This document shows, piece by piece, positions 19,572 through 30,600 of a stretch of DNA of 64,000 bases; the stretch's first letter is position 1, and each line of letters starts with the position of its first letter. The notes beneath the pieces were generated by a model that saw only the letters and a program-made list of their open reading frames with translations, did not search any database and had not been told where the DNA came from. The position numbers and the translations under genes were made by a program. The stretch lies in the NCBI RefSeq assembly GCF_900103535.1, contig NZ_FNHQ01000003.1, positions 62,001 to 126,000 on the forward strand. The letters run 5' to 3'. The DNA comes from Megasphaera paucivorans (GTDB lineage: Bacteria > Bacillota > Negativicutes > Veillonellales > Megasphaeraceae).

Positions 19572-21314
19572 CTAATGTTGTGCAATTCCATCTTTATATA
19601 TGTCTTTTTCATATGCAGCTTCTCGTTTTTGACAAAATTTAACTTTTTCTTTGATTCCTTCCATTTGATTTACAGCACTGATAAAAGCAATAACGGAAGC
19701 GGTGATAATATCGGTATCTACTCCTACTCCCCAAGCAGTCTTCCTATCATCATAGGTCAATCCAAAATAAGCCATTCCCCGCGAATTGGATCCGCTATCT
19801 AAATCGTGCTCATTATAAACTAAATTATATATATGTATGCCATACGTGCTGCAAATAGCATTACTCACAGCATCTAACTGTCCATTTCCGCTGCCTTCCA
19901 AAATCGTTTTCTTCCCGTTTACCATAAGAACAATTTGTCCATACCATTTCGTCTCTTCTTTTTTAAGTGAAAAATCCTCTAATTGGAAAGGTGAGATTAT
20001 ATTAACATAATGCTGCACAAATATATGATACATATCCTCCGGCTTTAATTCACGATGTTTATGATCTGAAATTTCTTTTACAAAATAACTAAAATCTTCA
20101 CGCATTTTTTTAGGCATGCAAACGCCATACTGTTGTTCCATTACATATCCCACACCCCCTTGACCTGATTGACTGTTAATGCGGATAACATCCGCATCGT
20201 AATGGCGTCCCAAATCTTCCGGATCAATAAGCAGATATGGCACAGACCATTGCTTTTGACACGTATCGGCATGATATTTCATTCCTTTTGCAATGGCATC
20301 CTGATGAGATCCAGAAAAAGCGGCAAAAACAAGTTGTCCGGCATACGGTTGTCTGGGAGGAACATTCATACGCGTCACCCGTTCATATACTTCTATCAAT
20401 TCCGGCATATTAGAAAAATCCAAACCAGGATCAATCCCCATGGCATACATATTTAACGCAATCGTTACAATATCGACATTACCGGTACGTTCTCCATTGC
20501 CAAACAAAGTACCTTCAATACGCTCTGCACCCGCCAACAATCCCAGTTCTGCATCAGCAACACCGCATCCTCTATCATTATGAGGATGCAGAGATAATAC
20601 AATGTTGTCTCGATAATTCAAATGTTGAGACATGTACGCAATCTGTGAAGCATACACATGGGGCATAGACATTTGCACAGTAGAGGGTAAATTGATAATA
20701 GCCTTACGATCACTTGCAGGCTTCCAAACGTTAAGAACCGCATTGCAAACCTCCAGTGCATATTCAGGCTCTGTCCCGGTGAAACTTTCAGGAGAATATT
20801 CGAATCGATACTTAGAACCGTTTCGATCAGTTAATTCTTTCAACAATGCTGCTCCTTCAACTGCTATTTGTTTAATTTCCTCCTTTGATTTATGAAACAC
20901 TTGTGTTCGCTGTGCTGCAGATGTTGAATTATATACATGCACAATTGCATTTTTTACTCCCTCTAACGCTTCAAACGTTCGTTGAATAATATGTTTCCGT
21001 GCCTGTGTTAATACTTGTACAGTCACATCATCAGGAATCAGATCTTTTTCAACTAGTGTACGTAAAAATTCATATTCTGTTTCTGACGCTGCCGGGAAAC
21101 CAACTTCGATTTCCTTGAAACCCATTTGTACCAATTTTTTATAAAATTCTATTTTTTCGGTAAGATTCATAGGGATAATAAGAGCCTGGTTACCATCTCG
21201 CAAATCTACGCTGCACCAAGTCGGTGCTTTTTCGGCACAATCCTTTGCCGCCCAGCTTACATCTGTATACGGCGGCATATAATACCCTTTCTTGTATTTT
21301 TTTACGTTCATCAT
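19572..21314 (-). CDS. leuA: 2-isopropylmalate synthase LeuA (long, type II form)
   Basis: 580 aa. It condenses 2-oxoisovalerate with acetyl-CoA and is the committed, leucine-inhibited step. This is the long actinobacterial-type form: an N-terminal extension (PPYTDVSWAAKDCAEKAPTW), then the TIM barrel with SVDLRDGNQALI. SLHPHNDRGCGVADAELGLLAGA holds the metal histidines, and NGERTGNVDIVTIALNMYAMG follows. The C-terminal LeuA regulatory domain begins around residue 440. First gene of the leu operon, 126 bp after the T-box terminator. The first of two adjacent ATGs is used. Confidence 0.96.
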   Translation of the reverse strand: MMNVKKYKKGYYMPPYTDVSWAAKDCAEKAPTWCSVDLRDGNQALIIPMNLTEKIEFYKKLVQMGFKEIEVGFPAASETEYEFLRTLVEKDLIPDDVTVQVLTQARKHIIQRTFEALEGVKNAIVHVYNSTSAAQRTQVFHKSKEEIKQIAVEGAALLKELTDRNGSKYRFEYSPESFTGTEPEYALEVCNAVLNVWKPASDRKAIINLPSTVQMSMPHVYASQIAYMSQHLNYRDNIVLSLHPHNDRGCGVADAELGLLAGAERIEGTLFGNGERTGNVDIVTIALNMYAMGIDPGLDFSNMPELIEVYERVTRMNVPPRQPYAGQLVFAAFSGSHQDAIAKGMKYHADTCQKQWSVPYLLIDPEDLGRHYDADVIRINSQSGQGGVGYVMEQQYGVCMPKKMREDFSYFVKEISDHKHRELKPEDMYHIFVQHYVNIISPFQLEDFSLKKEETKWYGQIVLMVNGKKTILEGSGNGQLDAVSNAICSTYGIHIYNLVYNEHDLDSGSNSRGMAYFGLTYDDRKTAWGVGVDTDIITASVIAFISAVNQMEGIKEKVKFCQKREAAYEKDIYKDGIAQH

Positions 21315-21439
21315 CCACCATGCATCTCCTTTTCCCTTCTGATTACAAGCAAACGCTGATTTTTATCAAGATTTTGCTATCTGTACACATGAACCCGTTT
21401 TCATCCTTTTTACTAATCCCGGGTTGTTACATCAACAGA

Positions 21440-21713
21440 CAACAAAAAAAGTCTTCCATCTCTTTGAAGAGACGAAAGACTTTGCTCACGCGTTACCACT
21501 CTAATTCATACCAAAAAAGTATGCTCTTATATCAGGTACGGATTTTCATCGATACCCTCCTGTTTGTTAACGGCCAGGCCCCGGCTCCACCTACTTGATT
21601 CAGCGAGCAGCTTAAAGATGAGTTCGCTTCCGTTCCGCTACTGTTTCACACCACCCAACAGCTCTCTGCAAGCTTTCCGGACACTACTAATTCTTATCAA
21701 CGCATTTGTATTT
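21440..21713 (-). ncRNA. T-box riboswitch leader, leucine-specific (CUC specifier)
   Basis: The minus-strand leader shows the standard T-box order. Stem I has GGGTGGTGTGAAA and the specifier loop GAACTCATC (about 21621-21629), where CTC is a leucine codon. This is followed by the T-box sequence AGAGTGGTAACGCG (about 21487-21500), then a terminator stem with AAGTCTTTC / GGAAGACTTTTTTT. Uncharged tRNA-Leu should pair with the CUC and with the TGGT bulge, favouring the antiterminator and readthrough into leuA. Placement immediately before leuA fits the specifier. Confidence 0.92.
21441..21483 (-). terminator. T-box regulated terminator
   Basis: Hairpin AAGTCTTTCGTCTCTT / AAGAGATGGAAGACTT on the minus strand, followed by seven T residues. 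It is the attenuator part of the leucine T-box. Confidence 0.88.
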
Positions 21714-21729
21714 TTGCTTGTTGAATGAT

Positions 21730-21758
21730 ACTTTATCACAACATTCTTCTTTTGACAA
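21730..21758 (-). promoter_or_regulatory. Sigma-A promoter of the leu T-box leader
   Basis: On the minus strand TTGTCA (-35) and TAAAGT (-10) are separated by exactly 17 bp. Transcription would start about 10 bp before the T-box stem I. Confidence 0.65.
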
Positions 21759-21833
21759 GAGGGTAAAATTAAATTAAACGTTTGACTATATTGTATTTTT
21801 TTGTAAATTTATGTTCAGCGTCACAAAATACTA

Positions 21834-22787
21834 TTACTTTTTATATCCTGTCATAAAATCAACTTCATTTTTCAGTGGAACTCCGCAGATATATGACCGC
21901 AGATTAGCTGCTGCTATTTTTACGATATTGTCATGTGTAGCTGCTAAATGAAATCCGCCGGATACATGCGGCGTTATATGGATACCCGGAATACTCCATA
22001 AAGGATGATTTTTCGGCAACGGCTCCGGATCCGTCACATCAAGTGCAGCACCTGCAAGATGTCCGTTTTTTACTGCATTGCACAGATCCTCACTAACAAC
22101 CGCCGTACCGCGTCCTACATTAATAAAATAAGCCCCCTGCTTCATCGCTTGAAAACGTTCTTTATTATACAAACCCGTTGTTGCTTTTGTTCCTGGAAGA
22201 CTGGAGACTATAACATCAGCACGAGCCAAATATTCATCCAGCCTTTCCATCGTTCCCATTTCATCCGCATAATCTGGAATAACAGTGCTGCGCCGCCGCA
22301 TCCCAATGACATGTGCTCCCATCATTTTGCAAAGTCGGGCAAATCTGCCGCCTATATCACCCAGACCAATCACCAGAACGGTAGCACCCGATACAGAAGT
22401 AACGGGTCCTTCATCCTTCCATAAACATTGTTTTTGATTTGCCTCATACACATATAATTTTTTCATCATTGCTAACAGCACTGCCAACATATGTTCCGAA
22501 ATAGCCAAGCCATACGCACCGGTTGCATTCGTTAACATAACACCGTGCTGAAGCACACCTGGTTTACAATATTCACTGGCACCCGCACTGAACAATTGCA
22601 CCCATCGCAGTTTTGATGCTGTCGATAAAAGTGCCGGTGCTATATTTCCAATAATAACTTCCGCATCAGATACATCCTGTATAGTCACATTCGCTGCTGG
22701 AATATAAACAATTTCATTATCTCCTGCAGCCTCCTCCAACCATTTTTTATGGGTATCCAATAAATCCATTACTGCCAGTATTTTCAT
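21834..22787 (-). CDS. D-2-hydroxyacid dehydrogenase family protein
   Basis: 317 aa NAD-dependent enzyme. Rossmann motif VIGLGDIGGRFARLCKMMG, followed by INVGRGTAVV (active-site Arg region) and ALDVTDPEPLPKNHPLW (catalytic Glu). TPHVSGGF holds the catalytic His and is the common variant in the YcdW/GhrA-like group. Members reduce glyoxylate, hydroxypyruvate or other 2-oxoacids. It stands apart from the leu operon behind AAGGAG and is probably monocistronic. Substrate not assignable. Confidence 0.92.
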   Translation of the reverse strand: MKILAVMDLLDTHKKWLEEAAGDNEIVYIPAANVTIQDVSDAEVIIGNIAPALLSTASKLRWVQLFSAGASEYCKPGVLQHGVMLTNATGAYGLAISEHMLAVLLAMMKKLYVYEANQKQCLWKDEGPVTSVSGATVLVIGLGDIGGRFARLCKMMGAHVIGMRRRSTVIPDYADEMGTMERLDEYLARADVIVSSLPGTKATTGLYNKERFQAMKQGAYFINVGRGTAVVSEDLCNAVKNGHLAGAALDVTDPEPLPKNHPLWSIPGIHITPHVSGGFHLAATHDNIVKIAAANLRSYICGVPLKNEVDFMTGYKK

Positions 22788-22810
22788 AATAAAAAACTCC
22801 TTTTTATGTA

Positions 22811-23092
22811 TTATTTTTTTCCTTTCATTCGCATTGCAAAACTTCCGATCAGGACAGCCGTAATAAATGCCAGTAAAAAATAATCATCAATACTTCCTTT
22901 TTCTAATACCATGTAATACGACCAGATAAAAGCTGCCACCCCCAGCACATAAGTAAAACGTGTTTTATTATCCATTTCAATTAAAACTTGTTTTACGCTT
23001 TTTGGTTTTTTCTCTTGTTGTTCTTTAACTTTATTCGTTTTTTTAGGTATTGCAGAATTTGTTTTTTTTGTTGGTTTTTTACTCATTGCCAT
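22811..23092 (-). CDS. Small membrane protein with lysine-rich N-terminus
   Basis: 93 aa, unrecognised. Residues 1 to about 38 are strongly basic (SKKPTKKTNSAIPKKTNKVK). Residues about 48-66 and 70-86 form two hydrophobic helices (FTYVLGVAAFIWSYYMVLEK and FLLAFITAVLIGSFAM), ending MKGKK. This suggests a small inner-membrane protein with a cytosolic basic tail. Weak RBS GAAGGC; either Met1 or Met3 may be the start. It is 23 bp upstream of the hydroxyacid dehydrogenase, possibly co-transcribed. Confidence 0.7.
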   Translation of the reverse strand: MAMSKKPTKKTNSAIPKKTNKVKEQQEKKPKSVKQVLIEMDNKTRFTYVLGVAAFIWSYYMVLEKGSIDDYFLLAFITAVLIGSFAMRMKGKK

Positions 23093-23310
23093 GCCTTCTT
23101 TTTGTTAGTAATCGTACTGGATCATATCGTATATTTCTATTTTATATGAACACCGGTCCCTTGGCAAGTGATAGTATACCGCAACTATTTTACAAAACCA
23201 GACAGACCTGTTAAAATATACATTATAAAATTAAATGCATGCCATCTATCAATACGCGGGATGGTGTGCTTTTTTTCTATATATTTTCATATAAAAGGAG
23301 ATACGTCATT

Positions 23311-23976
23311 TTGACTCGCACACAAAACATAATAATTCGTTATATAATTTTATTTACAGGGTTACTTATTATGGCCTTTGGGATCGCGGTAGTTGCAAAA
23401 TCAAATTCAGGTACTACGCCCATTTCCAGTGTCCCATTCGTTTTAAGCCTTATTTTTCCAATTACCTTCGGACAATTTACCTGCCTGCTCAGTATCCTGT
23501 TCATGATAGCGGAGTTTGTTATATTAGGCAGAGACTTTCCAAAAGCACAACTTTGGCAAATTATTATCGGTCCTTTTTTTGGCTTTTTTACAGACTTGGG
23601 AATGTATATTTTCTCGCCCCTGAATCCAAGTGCCTATTGGGCCAGAATGTTGGCCCTGCTTATCGGCAGCATTCTGATGGCATTGGGAATCTATCTGCAA
23701 GTAGCAGCAAATGTCATCATGAATCCCGGAGAAGGTGCGGTAAAAGCGCTGGCTTACAAATTCAAAATTCGCTTCGGCAGCGTAAAAGTAGTATTTGATG
23801 CTGTATTAGGCATAACCGCTTTGCTGATTTCCGTTGTTTATTTCGGGGATATACGAGGCATTCGTGAAGGCACTATTGTTTCTATTTTTCTGGTTGGTTT
23901 CCTGGTCAAAATTTGGAGTCGTATTGCCAATTATTTCGATTTCGAAAAAAAACTATACCCTATAAAAATGAAGTAA
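23311..23976 (+). CDS. YitT/YczE-family membrane protein
   Basis: 221 aa with about five or six transmembrane helices. It begins IIRYIILFTGLLIMAFGIAV and contains the family-typical KSNSGTTPISSVPFVLS. The long frame starts at 23239, but a TTG at 23311 placed 10 nt after GGAG is the likelier start, because the family begins with the helix encoded just after it. Related proteins (YczE/YyaS) are of unknown transport or regulatory role. Followed by a strong terminator. Confidence 0.85.
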   Translation: MTRTQNIIIRYIILFTGLLIMAFGIAVVAKSNSGTTPISSVPFVLSLIFPITFGQFTCLLSILFMIAEFVILGRDFPKAQLWQIIIGPFFGFFTDLGMYIFSPLNPSAYWARMLALLIGSILMALGIYLQVAANVIMNPGEGAVKALAYKFKIRFGSVKVVFDAVLGITALLISVVYFGDIRGIREGTIVSIFLVGFLVKIWSRIANYFDFEKKLYPIKMK

Positions 23977-24020
23977 TAAAATACGTTACCTGCAGATATT
24001 TCTGCAGGTAACGTATTTTT
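23977..24020. terminator. Bidirectional terminator
   Basis: A 19-bp perfect inverted repeat (23978-23996 with 24001-24019, core CGTTACCTGCAGA) with a TATT loop. It ends in TTTTT on the plus strand and AAAA/TTTT on the other. It sits between convergent genes. Confidence 0.9.
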
Positions 24021-24057
24021 AACTTTAAATATAATTCACATGCTCCACTGTCAGGCT

Positions 24058-24477
24058 TTATTTTTTATCAACTTGCATCCGTGTAAAAGCGAAACTTTGA
24101 ATACCATTTTTTCCATTGGGACCAAACGTAATCACAATTCTAACCAATTGATTCGCGCCGTAGTCTGCCATATAAGTCAACCGGTCTCCCTGATCAAATT
24201 TTTCCAAGACAACTAATTTCATACTTTTATATCGTCCAAATTTATTTTGAATTTGCTTTTGCAATTCTCCAAAGTTCTGCGTGTTGATTTTTTCTGCCAA
24301 AGAATCTGCCATACTGCTTTTGGCAGATCCATAACCATTATCCGTATATAACGCTGTCATGAAAGTTTGTACTTGACTTTCTTCTTTTGTCAATACAGCA
24401 CCATTATCAGCGGCTATACCCATATTACTTAAAGAAATCGCAAAAAAGACAGTACATATAATTTTTTTAAATTTCAT
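24058..24477 (-). CDS. Small exported protein of unknown function
   Basis: 139 aa. Signal peptide KFKKIICTVFFAISLSNMGI with probable cleavage before ADNGAV. The mature part (about 117 aa) looks like a small alpha+beta domain of the DUF3887/DUF4019 kind: EESQVQTFMTALY at the start, then KFGRYKSMKLVVLEKFDQGDR. That family link is a suspicion only. The ATG follows AGGAG. It lies 185 bp downstream of the giant adhesin gene on the same strand and may be translated from its transcript or independently. Confidence 0.75.
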   Translation of the reverse strand: MKFKKIICTVFFAISLSNMGIAADNGAVLTKEESQVQTFMTALYTDNGYGSAKSSMADSLAEKINTQNFGELQKQIQNKFGRYKSMKLVVLEKFDQGDRLTYMADYGANQLVRIVITFGPNGKNGIQSFAFTRMQVDKK

Positions 24478-24661
24478 ATATTCCGCTCCTCTTATACATT
24501 TTTAAAATACACTAAAAGTGACGAGCTACTCTTTTGGGAAACAACATACCTGTATCGGCATTTTACATTACCATGGATATGCAATGATATAGCATAAAAC
24601 AACCAAACTGCCCCCCTGTATCATTTCATCTATACCGCGTGCTTTCTCAAAAAATAAAATC

Positions 24662-27600
24662 TTAATATACTGTATTTACCCGAACTCGTTCAATCGTCGG
24701 ATTTCCGTTTTTATCTTTCGATATGGTATCCACGCGAATCCGTTCCAATTCCGGTTTAAATTCACTAACGAGTTTGCTGTCTACGGGAATCCCTTTCTGC
24801 AGTACCCGATAAATAATCTGGGCAAATTCATATCTCGTCATTGTACGATCCCCGCCAAAGGTACCGTCCGGATATCCTTCGATAAGTCCCTGAGCTGCCA
24901 TCGCTTTAATGGTTTCATAGGCCCAATGATTTTCCGGAACATCAGGGAACATCACCGTTGAATTAGGTTTTACTGCCTGCATGCCTACCAACGTATTCAC
25001 AACAGCCGTCAATTTTTGTATTTGTTCTGCCTGCTGTGCTACGACAGCACGCATATCCTTTAATTCTTTCGCCATGGCAACACGGGAAGTGGAAATATGA
25101 TTTCCCTGTCCTAATTTGAAGCTGACACCCGCATTGATCATGTTTTCTCCATTGCCGATACTGCCGCCGATACTGAACATAGTATCTTCATTCGGTCGAT
25201 AATATGCACCTATAGCAGCTGCGCTCGCACCGCTGTAATTACCATATCCAGCGGCAAAATCCCACTTATCATCCGGATCAAAATCGAGAGGATGCAGTGC
25301 GGCAAGAGCTGCTGCACCGGCGCCCACTTTGTCAACACGAGTATCCAAATTACTGATGGAATTCCCGAGAATACTAATATTTTGACTATTGTTAGTGACC
25401 GCTTGATTCGTTGCATACAGTTGGCTGCCATTGACAGCATCAGTGGAATCAGATGATAATTTTCCAGCAGCCACATTGGTAATTGTAGTCCCCTGAGAAC
25501 CACCTAACGTAATTTTACTGTTGTCTACGCTGCCGTCACTGTTGAGATTATATTGCACTGTTCGAGAATCCAGAACTTTTAACTGATCTTCTGTCGCCCC
25601 CTGTCCGCTGGTGTAGTTACCCGGATCCCAAGTTTTATTTGTCAGTCCATTGATCGTACCGGTAGAACCACTACCATTAATCGTCACATTACCGATCTTT
25701 CCGGTTCCGTTTGCTCCATCCAAAGACACCGTCGTACCGGCCTGAATCGTACCATTGCTACCATTCATAGTTACTGCATTATCTCCGGTTCCAGCAGTAA
25801 CCGTTCCTTTAGTACCATCCATGGTAACCGCATTAGCACCACTTCCCAATGTCACCGTATCATTCAACGCCACATTATAATTCGTATGTCCGTCTGTTCC
25901 ATCTACCGTAGGTGTAACCGTAATGTTCTTTCCTGCAGATACAGTTGATTTTGCTGCTGCGGCTGCTTTATCCACCGTATCATTTAGTTGGTCTACATTA
26001 ACTGCGTCCGTTCCATCCACCCCGGCTGCTACATTCGTTATCTTGTTGCCGCCGTTATCCAAACCGCTGCTGGTCAAAGATACATTTTTACCGTTGGAAC
26101 CGGCAATGCTCACTCCATTTCCGGTGACTGACGTCGTATTGCCGGCAGCATCTTTGGTAGTCATACCTGTTGCAGTAACAGACGTGCTGTTTCCCTTGCC
26201 GTCTGCCGTAGTCAGACCATTGGTATCCATCTTGGTATTCCCAGCCGTCACGCTTTCCACATTGATATCCTTATTCAGATTTACCTGATAGTCCGTATGA
26301 CCGTCCATTGGATCTACACTCAATGACACGGTTGTATTCACACCATTGGATACCGTTGTTTTTGATCCGGCTGCCGCTTTATTCAATTGGCTGACATTCA
26401 CGGCATCGTTATCTGCTGTCCCATTTGCTACATTGGTAATCTTGTTGCCGCCGTTATTCAGGCCCGTATTGGACAAAGACACTGCCGTATCCCCCGTGCC
26501 GATGATTACACCGTTCGTATTCATCACCGTGTTGCCTGTAGTAAGGCTGTTGAACACCGCGTCGTCGGCCATCTGGATTTCCAAATCACCGTTTTGGTTC
26601 CTTACCGTCTTGATATTTTTCGACGAAGTCGTGCCGCTTCCTGTATACCCTCCTACAATATTCAGTCGGTCTCCCAGATTCTTATGGATGACCGTACCGT
26701 CATTGCCGGCAAAGTCTAATCCTGCACTTGTTACAGTAGAGGCTGCCAGTTTCAGCTGATCTTCCGTTGCCGCTTGACCACTTACATAGTTGTTAGGATC
26801 CCAGGTTTTGTTGGTCAACCCATTCACGGTTCCTGCGGAATCATTCCCATTAATGGTCACATTGCCTATCTTTGCGGTTCCATTGACCCCATCCAGCACC
26901 ACATTTGTACCTGCCTGAATCGTACCTTTCGTACCATCCAGGGTAACCGCATCGGCACCGCTTCCCAGCGTCACCGTATCATTGAGATTCACTTGATAGT
27001 CTGTATGACCGTCTGCCGCGGTGAAAGAGGTCACGTGCGTATTGGTACCATCAGACACAGTAGTCGCAGCTTTGGCGGCCGCCGTATTCAGCTGGCTCAC
27101 ATTGACCGCATCGTTATCTGCTGTCCCGTTTGCTACATTGGTAATTTTCTGTCCGCCGTTATTCAGACCTGTATTGGTGAGGGATACCGCAGATGATCCG
27201 CTACCTATGGTAATACCGCTGTTATTCATCACCGTGCTGCCTGTAATAAGGCTGTTGAACACCGCGTTATCGGCCATTTGGATTTCCAAATTTCCATCAT
27301 TGTTCTTGACTGTCTTAACATTAGTTGAAGAAGTAGTTCCCGTACCGTTGTAACCGCCTACAATATTTAACTGATCTCCCAAATTCTTATGGATTACCGT
27401 ACCGTCATTACCGGCAAAATTCAATCCTGCCCTTGTTACAGTAGAGGCTGCCAGTTTCAGCTGATCTTCCGTTGCCGCTTGACCACTTACATAGTTGTTA
27501 GGATCCCAGGTTTTGTTGGTCAACCCATTCACGGTTCCTGCGGAACCATTCCCATTAATGGTCACATTGCCTATCTTTCCGGTTCCATTGACACCATCCA

Positions 27601-30600
27601 GCACCACGTTTGTACCTGCCTGAATCGTACCTTTCGTACCATCCAGGGTAACCGCATCGGCGCCGCTTCCCAGCGTCACCGTATCATTGAGATTCACTTG
27701 ATAGTCTGTATGACCGTCTGCCGCGGTGAAAGAGGTCACGTGCGTATTGGTACCATCAGAAACTGTTGTTTTTGATCCAGCTATCGCCGTTTGTAGTTGT
27801 CCTACATTTACCGCATCTGTTTGATCTTTTCCGGCCGCTACATTGGTAATCTTATTACCGCCGTTATTGAGACCGCCATTGGTCAAAGAGACCGCTGTAC
27901 TACCAGTACCAATAGTCACACCATTCGTATTTACCACTGTATTACCCGTGGTCACGCTATGTAAAACTGTGTCATCCGCCATTTGAATTTCCAAATTACC
28001 ATTGGCATCCTTCACCGTTTTTAAATTTTTGGAGGACGTTGTTCCGCTGCCGCTATAGCCGCCGACAATATTTAACGTATCTCCTAAGTTCTTATGAATA
28101 GAATTACCATCATTTCCTGCAAAATTCAGCCCATTATTGGTAAGCGTATTGGAGGCCGACTTTAACTGATCTTCCGTTGCCGCCTGACCAGATACGATGG
28201 CATTGGGATCCCATGCTTTATTAGTCAATCCATTTACGGTGCCCGTTGAACCACTGCCGGTAATAGTAACGTTGCCAATAACTCCGGTACCGGTACTGCC
28301 ATTTAATGATACTTTTGTCCCTGCATTGACTGTTCCTGCTGTACCATCTGCAATAACTGCCCCGGACCCGCTTCCTAACGTAAGTTTCGATGCCAAATTC
28401 ACTTTCACTGCATTCCCGGTATTGCTGATTGTAACATTGCCATCGGTATTGCTGAAATCTACTGTACTGCCAGGTGCCACATTACTCTTAGAGCCGGCTG
28501 CCCCATTTGAGGTTAAATTCCATCCTTCATTCGCAACGGTACTGACCGCATTGAGCTGGCTGCCATTTACCGCATCCGTCGAAGTCGCTGACACAATGCC
28601 GGCCGCCACATTGGTAATCTTATTACCACCCGCATTGATGCCGCTGGCCGTAACACTCGGCCCTCCTGTAATACTAAGTCCGTTCGTATTTACCGTGGTG
28701 TTGCCAGTGGTTAAACTGGTGGAAATTAAATTTGGATTAGTAGCAATCGTCAAATTAGTACCATTCTGGGTAATAGCAATATTATTTCCTGCCGTGGTCG
28801 TAACTGTTGCACCAGGAGCTACATTTGCCGTACTGCTGCCGCTTACCGTACCCGTACCCGTCGCTGCCGCAGTGGTATTCCATCCTTTATTGGCAACGGT
28901 ACTAACCGCGTTAAGCTGGCTGCCATTTACCGCATCCGTCGAAGTCGCTGACACGGTACCAGCCGCCACATTGGTAATCTTTTCATTACCCGCATTAATG
29001 CCGCCGGCCGTAATGCTCGGACCATTCGTAATGACCAGGCCGTTGGTATTCATCACCGTATTTCCCGTTGTAACACTACTCAGCCCGGTCAAGTCTTTCG
29101 CCAGCTGAACCGCCAGTGTGTTGGTAGATGTATTAGCCGTCACTCCTATATTATTGGAAGAAAGGTTCGTTGCAGAAGCTCCTCCGATAATTTGTATCGC
29201 TTGGTCAGAACCGCGCTGTATCACATTCTTATCAGAACTGCTGGCCGCAGAGGTATTGCTTACAGTAGAATTGTCACCAGCAAAACGAAGCGGCTGCGTC
29301 AAGGCATACAATTGACTGCCATTTACCGCATCCGTACTGGAAAGCGATATTAAACCAGCAGAAACATTTTGAATCCGCCGAGTCGAACCAACGGATCCCA
29401 CAGTTACCACACCTGCAGGCGCAGTTCCTGAAAAAGTATAATTTCCATTGCCAATAGTAACCCCGTTATAAGTCGATATGCCTTCTGTGGTATTGCTTGC
29501 ATCAGAGGCTGCTACATAAGCTGAACCGGTACCAAGATATACAGAATTTCCCATCCCTGCCGTAACACTGTTGCCTAAAATAAATACATCCGACAAATCA
29601 GATACAACGTTGTTATTCCCAATGATGCGGTCGTTGCTTCCCGTCAAGGTATTACTATTGCCCAAAATGCCTGATCCTGTGGCATAATCATATGAAGTTG
29701 CATAGGTAGTATCCACCTTGCCAACTATATTTGAATTTCCAATAACATCTGAATTCAATGCGGTTACTGTATTGCTGTTTCCCACTATACTGGAATTTAC
29801 AGTACTGATGGTAGCATAGTTAAGCCCTGTATTATCTGTCGGCACTATTTGGCCTATGCTGTTGCTATTTCCGGTAATACTGGAATTATTAGAATACACC
29901 GTGCTCGCATTTCCCACAACACTGGAATTAGCCGCTGAAATAGTATCTCCATTGCCAATCGCATACGTATCGGCCCCACTCAAAGTAGTTCCATTCGTTT
30001 TTCCAAGCATTGTGCTGCCTATGGCGCCGGAGTTTGAAGCAGATACGGTTACATATGAACCCAACGCCGTTGAAGAAGTTCCCGATGCCATGGTTCCTGT
30101 ACCCATTGCAATGGCAGATGTTCCCGTAGCACTGGCAGTATATCCTTGCGCAATTGCCTTTAAGCCTGATGCGTGCGCAGTTTGCCCTAGTGCAACGGCA
30201 GAATCCGCTGTTGCTTCCGCATAATCACCGATAGCAATAGCATTGTTTGACGTCGTCGTAGGACTATTCTGAAGACCTGTTTGTGCATATGTACCAATAG
30301 CAATAGAATTACTGCCCGTACTGCTCGCCGAAGTACCAATAGCCACTCCCGAAGTATCATAGGCTACAGTTTGTCTGTCCGTAGCCGATACGGCATTGCC
30401 TAAAACAATGGTATTATCTCCTTGTGCTTTTGTATTATAGCCCATGGATATACTTTCTGCCCCCACTGCGGTGACTGCCCCTCCAATTGCAATCGCATCT
30501 TTTCCTGTCGCACCAAGATTTCCTGAATTCCCTCCTACTGTTGAATTAACACTGAAGTACTTGGTACTGCTAGCTGCAATGGCACTTTTCATTTGTCCTA

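Noticed and set aside
28197-29108. A 303-codon plus-strand open frame and many others opposite the adhesin
   Set aside because: They are mirror frames of the repetitive, low-stop adhesin gene, with unnatural Val/Pro/Ala-rich composition and no ribosome-binding sites.
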